Source: Chara braunii (Eukaryota > Streptophyta > Charophyceae > Charales > Characeae). Taken from it: DNA of 24,594 nucleotides. Location of the stretch: assembly GCA_003427395.1 (NCBI GenBank), contig BFEA01000027.1, forward strand, positions 3,834,128 through 3,858,721, written 5' to 3'. The translations under genes and the position numbers were made by a program. The stretch's first letter is position 1. Each line of letters opens with the position of its first letter. Under the pieces are notes generated by a model that worked only from the letters and a program-made list of their open reading frames with translations, did not search any database and had not been told where the DNA came from. Positions 10,868-19,565 of the stretch are shown here, in pieces.

Positions 10868-12029
10868 GTGGGGAATATTATGGTGGTAAATGCATAAGAA
10901 ACACTGGTGAACCTTTTTCACAGGGACGAGGTATTACCCTGAGATGGTGAGATGGTGGAAAAAGAATTAATTACACCGCATACGGGTGCTCCACACACGA
11001 GAGGATTGGTTCGCATTCCTTCCCGATACCCCATTGGCTGAACTTCCCTTCGACCCGGAAGAGTGGCAATGGAACCCGTCAAAAAATATGAGGAGCAAAG
11101 AAAATAAGACGCTTTTCTCTATATCAGTAAAATCGACCTACCGCCTCTTGAGACCGAGGATTAACGTGAAGGAAATTGTGCATGAGCGCTGGATATCCCA
11201 ACTGAATGTGGGGAACGATGCCGTGCGACCCATCAGATGGTTCAAAGCAGTGAGATCCAAGCCTGCAAAACTAGCTTCACTGCAGTGGCAGATAGAACAT
11301 CGCTGCCTCCCTACCAGTAACTGGTTAATAGACCGCACGTATCTAGAACAAAAAGGTTTAGCACTGCCATGGTGCCAGTCTTGTTTTGCCTCTTTCCCTC
11401 ACCGCAAGATCCCAGAGACTATAGAGCACATATTTCTGCAGCGCCCGAACGCGGTCCTTACATGGCGCTGGTGGGACAAGATCAAGCGACAGCTGGGCAC
11501 TGGCTCCATATGGCTGTGGGACTAGAGAACCCTACTATGTGAAGTCTGGTCCTCCCCCACAAACTCCCCCTCCGAAGACAATATGTTTAAAACGGGGAGG
11601 AAAGCCGTTATTTGGGCCCTCTGGCGGAAAAGGTGTATACATCCAATTTAAGGTGTCAGAATAGAGGGGGAGGAAGCCACAAAAATGATCAGGCAATATA
11701 TCCAAGATGAACTCAGGGCACAATGGCAACAAGTGAAAGCACAATTAGATCTGTTTCATATGAAAAACGACATAACACGGGTCATCAAGCAATTCTCAGA
11801 GGAAAGGTTGGGGAGTGATAGAAGGGGCATGATAACCTACATTCGATGGGAAGGAGGTAAGGCACCGGTTTTGAGTCATGAGGAGCTAAAAAAAAACTAT
11901 GTTATCTGCTTTAACGATTGGACTAAGGTAGACGCTGCAGTTCCTCTGAGACCTCCGGCAGACTTCCTTGACCCCTTTCCCCCTCATGGGCTCTCCATGG
12001 TGGATCTACAGTGGTATGGTGCAACTTAA
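10868..12029 (+). mobile_element. LINE (non-LTR) retrotransposon 3' fragment nested in gypsy RT
   Basis: One frame, from about 10971 to 12029, with stops at 11523-11525 and near 11649, encodes the C-terminal part of a LINE ORF2. FSISVKSTYRLL is followed by a zinc-binding-in-reverse-transcriptase (zf-RVT) region: KLASLQWQIEHRCLPT, CQSC, then IEHIFLQRP and WRWWDKI. A typical AVIWALWRKR segment follows near 11605-11634 and an uncharacterised tail at 11685-12029. The endonuclease and RT domains are absent, fitting a 5'-truncated insertion made by target-primed reverse transcription. About 60 codons of the gypsy pol that should join the two flanks are missing. The left junction is placed by loss of gypsy similarity and is approximate; the 10868-10970 segment is unassigned sequence counted with the LINE. 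Confidence 0.75.
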
Positions 12030-12269
12030 GAGCTGGTTAAAGAGCAGCCTAAGAGCAACAGGTCAACTTGGTGAGACAACAAAGCGGGCTCTTCATGGTG
12101 AATCTACAGTGGTATGGTGCAGCTTAAGAGCTGGTTAAAGAGTAGCCTAAGAGCGACAAACCAACTTGGTGAGACAACAAAGTCGGCAACAACGGGTAGC
12201 CTAAGAGCAACAGGCCAACTTGGTCACCTTGGTAAGAATTGTAGCCTAGAAGCAATAGGTCAACTTGGT
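11988..12269 (+). repeat. 98-bp tandem repeat with partial units at LINE/gypsy junction
   Basis: Two near-identical units start with GGGCTCT (11988 and 12086), period 98 bp. A shorter module, AGCCTAAGAGC...CAACTTGGT, occurs four times (12046-12072, about 12144-12170, 12197-12224, 12243-12269), the last abutting the resumed gypsy sequence. This may be the LINE 3' UTR or repeats formed at insertion. The reading frame stays open across part of it only by chance. Confidence 0.8.
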
Positions 12270-12880
12270 AACCTCCGTTCGTTTATTAAAAAATATAGTA
12301 CTATAGCTTCCCCATTAACAAATCTAACTCAACTCGACACCCCTTGGGAGTGGACTGAAGAGTGTGAAGCGGCCTTCAAGAAATTGAAGTACGCGTTGAC
12401 GCACTAAGTCCTCAAACTCTCCCGGATGCTGAACAACCTTTTGTTGTGACCACAGACGCCAACCAATATGGCATAGGCACGGTCCTTGCACAAAAGGAGG
12501 GGAAGAAGTTGAGACCGATCAAGTATATGAGTAAGAAGATGTCGTCTCAAAAGCTAGCAAAGTCCACGTATGAGCGTGAGCCCTATGCCCTATATAGAGC
12601 GCTTGTCCATTGGAAACATTATCTCCTACGCAGATTCTTCTACGTGAGATCTGACCATGAGACCTTGCGCTGGATCCAAACACAACTGGTGCTCTCTAAT
12701 ACACTCAAGCAATGGATACAAGTGATAGACGCGTATGACTATCAACTTGATCCAATCAAGGGAGAGTACAAGAAAGTGGTCGATGCACTGTCTCGTCGGG
12801 CAGATTATCTGGGTGCGTTAGTTACTGAGTTTGGCATATCTAATGATCTAACTCGATCATTGCTGGAAGCCTATCAATAA
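12270..12880 (+). pseudogene. pol: pol middle part: RT connection and RNase H of chromovirus element
   Basis: Gypsy similarity resumes with RSFIKKYSTIASPLTNLT, the end of the RT/connection region, then WEWTEECEAAFKKLKYAL. After a stop at about 12405 the frame shifts into TTDANQYGIGTVLAQ (RNase H start with its first catalytic Asp), PIKYMSKKM, YALYRALVHWKHYL and SDHETLRWI, the standard Ty3/gypsy RNase H series. RNase H degrades the RNA strand during reverse transcription. The closing DALSRR motif is at about 12784. The frame ends with TAA at 12878-12880, where an intact element would read on into integrase. Confidence 0.88.
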
Positions 12881-13893
12881 AACCCAGTTATGTTTAAGAT
12901 CATCTGTAAATTCTAAGAGAAGGATAAAATAACTTCTGATGAATTTACGATCGTAGATGACTTGTTTTTTCTTGATAAGGCAGGGAATAAAAGACTGTGT
13001 GTTCCGAATAGTGAGTCTTTGCGTAGTTTATTTTTAGGGGAATGTCATGATGCATCTAGACATTTTAGCTATAGAAAGACATTAGCTAACCTAGTACAAA
13101 AGTTTTGGTGACCCACAATGATGCAGGATGCAAAGAAATATGTAGAGACCTGCCAAGTTTGATGAGTGTGACAAACCAAGGATGCAGGTACCTTTGGGAT
13201 TGATTAAACACCTGCCTATCCCTGCTCGACATGGGCAGAGTGTGTCCATGGATTTCATGGATACTCTCGTGACCAACAAGAGTGAAAAAAAACATATATT
13301 TGTCATTGTGGATATTTTTACTAAATATGCAAGACTAATCGTTATGCCTTAGACAGCCAGAACTGACCACATCATCAAGCTCTTTATGGATAACTGGGTA
13401 CGTGACTTCGGTCTACCTACGTCTATAGTTAGTGACAAGGACGTGAGATTTACCATCAACTGTGGCATTCAACAGCTGAGCAAATGGGCACTAAGCTACA
13501 AATGGCGTCAGGGAACCACCCTGAGTCCAATGGCCAGGCAGAACAGATGAACCGAGTAGTACAACACCTGCTTCGGCATTATATCAAGCCACGTCAGGAT
13601 GACTGGGACGAGAAGTTACCTCTCGTCGCCAACCTGTACAACAACGCTGTGCGCATTACTACTGGAATGACTCTCAACCAACTCCACCTTGGTTGGAAGC
13701 CCAAAACTGCACTTGACTTCTTGCTACCTGAAAGACAACCCACTGCAGCACCTGGTAGCATAGAGATTGCTGTCAAGTACGAACAGATGCTACAGCAGGC
13801 CGTCGAACATATTAGAAAATCTCAGGATGCTATGATTGCATATGAGAATAAGCATAGACGGCCCTCTAACTTTCAGGTAGGTGATAGAGTCTA
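12881..13893 (+). pseudogene. pol: pol C-terminal part: integrase of chromovirus element, broken
   Basis: The N-terminal zinc-binding region (ECHDASRHFSYRKT, then VETCQV) is readable at about 13040-13160 but carries stops, and frameshifts follow at about 13160 and 13470. The catalytic core still shows its three acidic positions in pieces: VIVDIFTKYARL, LPTSIVSDKDVRFT, and HPESNGQAEQMNR. The last lies in the open piece 13484-13894, which continues through WDEKLPLVANLYNN and FQVGDRV. Integrase inserts the cDNA into chromosomes. The Pro-Glu-Ser in place of the common Pro-Gln-Thr before the catalytic Glu region is a minor variation. Confidence 0.87.
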
Positions 13894-14340
13894 GGTCAAG
13901 AGTTGGGAATTTCACGCAAATTAATGACACAATACTTCGGGCCTTGGGAGATCTTAGACATTGTGGGGGATCAACCAGATGGGCCTTCATACGTGATTCG
14001 CATTCCTACACACTTGCGTACTTACCCTGTTTTCCATGCCTCCAAGTTGACACCTTTCGCTGTTACTGATGAGTTTCCCTCCAGGAGATCAATGCTGCCC
14101 CCCACCATGGATAGACACGTGGACATTGACGATATCGTCGAGCACAAGCTGATGCCTATACCCAAACTTCCAGGAAGGGGTCAACCGCCAAAACCACAGA
14201 TGCAATATAGAGTGCGGTTCAGACATCACATTGATCCTCAAGAGGACCGGTGGTTCACAAGAGAGGAATTAATGAAGACTGCTCCCCAAATCATCTCAAG
14301 TTACGAGAGAAAGTTGAAAGGGAAGCAGCCTGTTACATAA
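13894..14340 (+). pseudogene. pol: Integrase C-terminus with chromodomain
   Basis: This open piece (13903-14340) begins just past a stop after the GDRV motif. It carries YFGPWEILDIVG and YPVFHASKLTPF, the conserved C-terminal integrase module of Ty3/gypsy elements, and then HVDIDDIVEHKLMP, QYRVRF and EDRWFTREEL, which fit a chromodomain (beta strands, an aromatic position and a closing helix). The chromodomain usually reads histone marks and directs insertion. The piece ends with TAA at 14338-14340, 25 bp before the polypurine tract, so it is the natural C terminus. Confidence 0.8.
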
Positions 14341-14365
14341 GAACTTCTTAGAGGACTATCGAAGT

Positions 14366-14379
14366 AAAGGAGGAGGGAA
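14366..14379 (+). promoter_or_regulatory. Polypurine tract for plus-strand DNA priming
   Basis: AAAGGAGGAGGGAA is an all-purine run ending directly at the 3' LTR's first T (14380), the expected place and composition for the plus-strand primer of reverse transcription. Confidence 0.85.
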
Positions 14380-15150
14380 TGCGAGGATCCGGGTCCCCGG
14401 CAGGCCTAAGGGGCCCCTGTTGCATCTGCGCCCGCCCTAAGTGACGGCGGACCGAACTAATCACGAGAGGCCCTCAACTATCAATTTTGTATTTGGGGTC
14501 CAGACAGTTGTGACGCGCCAGTTGGTTGAAGGGGAATACAAACCGAGCAACAAAGACATTCCACGACCTTCCGAGCCTTTCCAAGAATGCAGGCCCTAGG
14601 CGAGAATCACAACCTCATACACTGACAGTTGGGAGGCCCAACCAAAAGAGGCCCAGTAGCTGCAACGCAAGCGCAACATCTTGGGGCCTACCAGAAGCTT
14701 CTGGGCCCAGGCCAGTCCAGCCAGGCTGCGAATGTAGGCAGGCGCTTTCCATATAGGAAAGAGCTCACCACCGGCAGCCTCATTCAGGCACTCGCATGCT
14801 AGCGGCAGCGCTGTTGGCGCAGACACTCGTGGGCTGCTGCTGGCGCTGAGAGGCGAGGTGCTAGTGCGTGCGGTCGTGCAGGCAGCAGGGCGCTGCTGAG
14901 GGCAACGCCATAGCCCAGGCTCCATAGCTGTTTGGGCTTGGACTACAGTGAGGTGCAGGGGTGGTCTTCGTGTACAGAGGGAAGACGTGGGAGTAAGGCA
15001 GGGGAGAGAGAAGGAAGATGATGATGGTGATGTGAGGACACATACCTGGTATTGGCGATGGTATGCATGGGCGACATCTTCAAGTACTTCGTAGGCTGTT
15101 GACGTCAACAGTTGCATTGTCAATTAGTAGGCAGACTATAGACTGTAGAT
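14380..15150 (+). repeat. 3' LTR of chromovirus element, right end missing
   Basis: It matches 5267-6022 from TGCGAGGATCC through GTAGGCAGACT (15127-15137), then drifts through a small duplication-like stretch and loses similarity by about 15150. About 245 bp that end the 5' LTR are absent, and no CTTTG target duplication is seen. A deletion or a later rearrangement has removed the terminus. Confidence 0.88.
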
Positions 15151-16724
15151 GTGGGACGTGTCACAAAGCGGACGTTGGGCGAGGGTCAGAGTGGCGCGGC
15201 GCAACCGGGAGCGCCGTGCCTCTCCGCTATCGACATAAGCAAGTCCGTGAGTTGGTGGCATCTTGTCGGCGCGGCTCCCTACGGGGAAATATTGAGAAGT
15301 TGATGTGGGCAACGGGGGTTACGGCGGCAGGCGATGGCGCGAGGTTCCATTGGTGTTTGTTTAGCGCGACCATCAATGGGTTGCTTCGGTTGAGGGTTCC
15401 TCCAGCCTTGATAACCTAGGCTGAAGAGATCTCTTGCTCCGTGCTTCTTTTATGTGGTGTCGCGGGTTGACATGCTAGAGGAAAGGGAGACTGTCGTGGT
15501 GACTAGGATAGTCTTCATGAGATCTTGAGCATGGTAGTGGCCCTGCTCCTTTGCCCCTGCGCGAATCTAGTGGAGGTTGGTTGGGCAGCGTGGGCAGAAA
15601 GTAAGGAGCGTCTTCTCATGCGGAGTGGGAGGAGGGAGGCTTGTTATAAGCTGGAGCGTCATAAAGAGCTGGTGGTTTCAGGTGTTCATTTCAGCTGGTT
15701 CATCGGTTTTAAAGACACGGATGCAGGTAGCGGTGTCGGTGCGAATACCCTGACAAGGGTATCCGCCCTGGTTTTTGCAAGTGACAAAAAATAAGTTTTG
15801 GTCTAGAGTTTAAGTATGCCGCGCTAAGCGCGGCTGAGTCAGTAATTGCGTGGACTAGGTGGTTGACCACAATAGCGAGTGTGTGGGCACTCGCAGGTTT
15901 AAGGCGGGCGTGATTCATTTCAGTTATTGACCGTAAAGCCGGCCTGGACCTCGGTCGTTTCGCTTGGTAATATTATTATTTATTTATTAAGCAGGGATTA
16001 AGGATATTTTCTTTCGATGATTACGTTTGACCGAGTAGAGCGCACGTGAGGAGAAACGACCCCGACGACGGCATCGACAACGACAGCGCGACTTCGTGCG
16101 ATGAGCGGGATGTCGTAGGATGGCGNGCGGGNCAATTATGGCATGGTATAAGCAAGCCGGCGCGGGTACTGGGGGCCGCGCAGCCGTTTTGTTGGCCCAA
16201 AGCGCCGCGCCGCACCGTCTCGTATGGTACTCTGCGGGCACTAATCTCAGCCTTGGGCTTAGCCCTATAGGTTACGACATTTGGGTTGGTAATACAGAGG
16301 CTCGGGGATCGAGGCCAGCGGACGCCGGCGCGGCAGCAGCAGAGCGGCGTGGAGGAAAACCGAAGGGTTGAGGGCCCTGTGGGGCTATCCCCCTCGGTTT
16401 TGCTTATGGGTGCGGCGGCGGGCCCAATCCGCAGTTTTGCGGGACGGGGGAGACTGCGGGTAGGTCCCGCTGCTTGGTTACTGGTGGTTCCCTCAGCCTA
16501 TATTGGGCTTTTGTTTTTTCTAGGTTTTTATTTTTGAGTTTTGTTTATTTATTTATTTTATTTTGTTTGTTCCCTGTCTTTGAGCTTTGACCCCGTCAGG
16601 GTCCCGGCACCAGCTCTAAGCCCGACTGTTCGCACGAGGGCCCGGTTCAGTGGGCGCACCCACAAACTCCTGAGATGCAGGCCGAGTGGCCTTTGACTCC
16701 CTCGGGGGACGTCTGCCTCGGTTG
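15151..16724. other. Unclassified GC-rich DNA with hairpin cluster; no supported gene
   Basis: Short open frames only (the longest about 118 codons). The notable content is a row of perfect hairpins at 15741-15894, described separately. Two Ns near 16126-16132 mark a poorly resolved spot. Confidence 0.45.
15741..15894. repeat. Cluster of four hairpins
   Basis: The cluster contains: (1) 15741-15751 with 15756-15766, whose ATACCCT/AGGGTAT core is closed by GCG/CGC, followed by a T5 run nearby; (2) GCCGCGC-TAA-GCGCGGC, 15818-15834, perfect; (3) GTGGT-TG-ACCAC, 15859-15870, perfect; (4) GCGAGTG-TGTGGG-CACTCGC, 15875-15894, perfect. Four stable stems in about 155 bp look like a structured leader or RNA, but no family is recognised. 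Confidence 0.5.
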
Positions 16725-16843
16725 GTCCTTCGGAACGTCCGTTAAAATTGGAACGATACATAGAAGATTGGCATGGCCCCTGCGCAAGGATGACATACAT
16801 AAATAGAAAAGCGGGGCCGAGTGTTCGCCGCTGAGATTTTTTT
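16725..16843 (+). pseudogene. U6: U6 spliceosomal snRNA-like sequence, probable pseudogene
   Basis: U6 snRNA forms the catalytic core of the spliceosome. From AAAATTGG (16744) to GGATGACA (about 16795) the sequence agrees with plant U6 at all but about two positions, including CATGGCCCCTGCGCAAGG of the internal stem-loop. The TTCGG of the 5' stem is at 16729-16733, and a T7 run (16837-16843) sits where a Pol III terminator would. Both differences in the core hit catalytic motifs: ACAGAGA reads ACATAGA (16758-16764) and the AGC triad reads GGC (16770-16772). I see no plant upstream sequence element or TATA box at the expected distance. It is therefore most likely a retroposed pseudogene; an unusual functional variant is possible but less likely. 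Confidence 0.8.
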
Positions 16844-16844
16844 C

Positions 16845-17845
16845 CTTCCAACCTCCTCGCTGCAGGACTCGGACGGCAACGAGGCGCAAAGCTAACGGAC
16901 TGCGGCGCGCTATCGCCAGTCGGTGCCAGCAGGGAAGTAAAGCAAGGACGAAGCCGACGAGGACAAAGGCGGTGGGGACGGTGAACGAACCGGGACAAAG
17001 AAGGGAGCTGGGTACGTTCGAAGTAAGAGAGAGAGAGGAGCGACAGGTAGTAGCGCCGTGCAACAGACGGACGGAGTGTTACGGTAGAGCGGAGACGAGC
17101 AGCGGGAGTACGGAGCACTGAGCGAGCAACGGGCGCGGGCGGTAGGCCGGAAGGAGTGAGGAGAGTAGAAGGGGAGCGAGTTGTGGGGGAGGATGCACCA
17201 GGACCGGGGGAAGCGCTAGGTGCAGACGCTGGCACTGCGACGCGACGAGCGACGGGCAGTAAGGCAGACTGAGCGGACGCAGCGCAGGCATAAGGGGCTG
17301 AACCCGGGCGGGGAAGAGCACCGGGTGCATTCGATGAGCCATGAGCGAAGGTAGGAAAAGAGGGGAGGGGTTGGCCATAGCATAGCCGTGCGAGATACGG
17401 GTGCAATAAAAGGAGATGCACCCGGACGNAGTTCTGCGGCAGGTGCCTGCAGCGCAAGCAGCAACGAACAGTAGGGTGACGAGCACCAGGTAGCGGGGAG
17501 ACAGCGGGACGGCGCAGCGGAAGGAGAGGCGGAGCTGCCAAAGCAGCCGCTGGGTAAGACAATAGGAGGGGGAAGANAGGGGACGAGACGAATGAACCTG
17601 GGCGNAGCGGAGCGCCAGGTTCNTGCGAGAAAAAGGATGGAGGTGGCGGACCAGAGATCGACGAACCTGTCCGTTCCTTGATGAAATCGGGCAGGGAAGG
17701 AGCCTAGCTGGGGGTTTTCGGCTCGGGCGACCATGATGGCGAGCTCCAAAAGATGAATAGGTTAGTGTAGTAGGAGTTAGTGGGAAGAAATCGTGCGCCG
17801 GGAGATGGCGGGGGCTGGCAGTGATGGGAGTGAGAAAATGATATC
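16845..17845. other. Purine-rich, strand-asymmetric GC-rich kilobase
   Basis: The + strand is strongly G/A-rich, with runs of GGAG and AGAGAGAG (near 17031-17038). Because the + strand rarely contains TTA, CTA or TCA, the minus strand has few stops and shows long overlapping open frames (16558-17562, 17079-17849, 17216-17749). These frames are Ser/Pro/Leu/Arg-rich, match nothing I recognise and overlap in different frames, so I do not call them genes. Several Ns (17429, 17577, 17605, 17623) are present. Confidence 0.5.
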
Positions 17846-17873
17846 TCACTCAATTCCTAACGGAATCGAGTGA
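17828..17873. repeat. Two mutually exclusive hairpins sharing one arm
   Basis: TCTCACTC (17844-17851) can pair with GAGTGAGA upstream (17828-17835), or its TCACTC with GAGTGA downstream (17868-17873), extended by ATTCC/GGAAT with one mismatch. The shared arm means only one stem can form at a time. Confidence 0.45.
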
Positions 17874-19565
17874 CGCGAAGTGCTGATNGGGGGTTCTTGG
17901 CCGTTGCGAACTGAATGGGAGCGTTAGTTCGGCCGGTGAATCGTTTGTTTTTGACGTTCTATCGATGTATGGTCGGCGCTTGAGGGTGAAGTTAGCAAGC
18001 GTGGTTCTGAATGAGTGCATCTGCCCGTGCTCTAGCGGAACGTGCATGCGGTCTGCTCGATAAATTGGCGGAAGTAGCAGAGCGGCCAGCTACGGGTTTG
18101 AAGACTTCTCTGGGAGCCGATGCCTTGCCTGACCTAGCGGTGACAGTAACACCTCTCTATCTCCTCGCCGGCATACTAGGCTGCAATGCGTGTTTCGGTG
18201 TATCGGGGGATGGTTCATTCGAGTTAGCCTGACCAGCCCTTGGGTGGAGATGGCATGAGCCCTGCAGCGGGGAACAGTAATGCGGAGCGGCAGCGAGGGG
18301 ATTGTGATACTTACTTGCGGAGCAGTGAAGAGTGGCCGCTTAGTTGAGCATTCCCCGATTTGGTTGGTGAGTTGGTCGGCTCGCTGATGGAGGAGCGTGA
18401 GGCCAGCCTCGCNGGTAGAATCTACCTGTGGACGGTGCATGTAACGGCAGGGGGTCACCCAGCCTTGTCGGCCCTGTCTGTGGGAATGGCCTCGCCCTGT
18501 TGCTCTGCAACTGCAACTGGAGGGGCACATGTGTCGGGTCGGTAGAGCTATCGAAGGGGCAACACCAATACTGTTGTGCGGCACTACATATCCTGGGCCT
18601 GTCGCTGAGCTATTTGGATCGTTGCTGCCAGGCAATGACCTACCGTACCCCTGTCTGTGGCTACCATGCTGCCGGAAGAGAGGCTTTGAGGGGTACCGTT
18701 GTTTAAACGGAGGTCTGGAATCCGGCTGCGCCCCACAGCTCGCAGAGCTGGCTAGGCCGTAAGAGAGGTTGCTGCCGCAGCTTGGAGGGGTGTTTGGGAG
18801 TGAGTGCGGTGTTGCTGTTGGCCGCTGCGGGCGGTTGCATACGGCTGACGTACTGTTGTTAACCACCACTGACTGCTGATGCTGTATACGGACTGCTGTG
18901 GCGGGCGGATGCGTATTGCAACAGGCCACCAAGGGACTATTACTAGTCGCGGTTGGGATGAGAGGGGACTAGTGCTGTAGTCCGGGAGGTTGGACAGGAG
19001 AGGCTACTTCGGCAGGTTGACTTCTCGGGCCAAGCTGTCACATTGGCCGCCATTGTGGGGCCCTCAGGCGATCCAAGATTATACGGCCCTCTCTTGCGAG
19101 ACTGAGAGCACCACTCTTGGATCTGAGAGTCTCAAATCTATCTCTTTCTGCCTTTCTAAAGTCTAAGTCTACTCTATTGGCTACGAGAGGAAGGCGGCAG
19201 GCGGGATTGCAACCCGTAGGTCCGCGCTAAGGCCTCTGTGGGAGGTTCGCCCCACCGATTGCGGGAGCTCTGCCGGGACCTAGGCGAGGTTCTGGAGGCA
19301 GGGAACCATCAGGTATATACCTTTTCATCTGTACCACCTACTACCACCCCTGTTTTGTTTATCCCCCTGCAGTATGACTGTTGTATGCATGAGGTTGTCC
19401 CTATGGTTTTGTTTTCTCTTCAGGACCTAATCAGACTGAATGGAAAGAATGTGTGAGAGTGAAGCATAAGTTTCAGTTTATTTGTGACTGAAAGCAGACT
19501 AAGGTATGAAATGGGGGAAGGTGGGAGGAAGGTAGACTGCATGCGTTTGACCGGGTCGACCAAAG
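17874..19565. other. Unclassified GC-rich DNA; no supported gene
   Basis: Open frames on both strands (for example 18090-18932 on -, 18529-18762 on +) have no recognisable domain and overlap one another. A short GT-AG pair (19313-19372) resembles a 60-bp intron, with no coding context to support it. Confidence 0.4.

Larger units (their letters stand above)
5267..15150 (+). mobile_element. Ty3/gypsy LTR retrotransposon, chromovirus type, degenerate, with nested LINE
   Basis: Two long direct repeats beginning TGCGAGGATCC (5267 and 14380) flank, in order: a primer binding site, gag, protease, reverse transcriptase, RNase H, integrase and a chromodomain. The protease-RT-RNase H-integrase order is that of Ty3/gypsy elements, and a C-terminal chromodomain after integrase is the hallmark of chromoviruses, which use it to target insertion through chromatin marks. 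The coding region is broken by stops and frameshifts in every module, so this copy cannot make its own proteins. A LINE 3' fragment with tandem repeats replaces part of the reverse transcriptase (about 10868-12270). The bases just before the element are CTTTG; no matching target duplication is visible at the right because the 3' LTR is truncated. Confidence 0.93.

Noticed and set aside
16558-17849. Long minus-strand open frames (up to 334 codons)
   Set aside because: Three frames overlap in a purine-skewed stretch where minus-strand stop codons are rare. Composition is Ser/Pro/Arg/Leu-rich, Ns interrupt it, one frame runs across the U6-like sequence, and no domain is recognisable.
18090-18932. 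280-codon minus-strand open frame and overlapping + frames
   Set aside because: No recognisable motif, frames on both strands overlap, and the protein would be low-complexity. Noted as unclassified only.
19313-19372. 60-bp GT-AG intron
   Set aside because: The splice signals are plausible but very short, and neither side has a supported coding frame.
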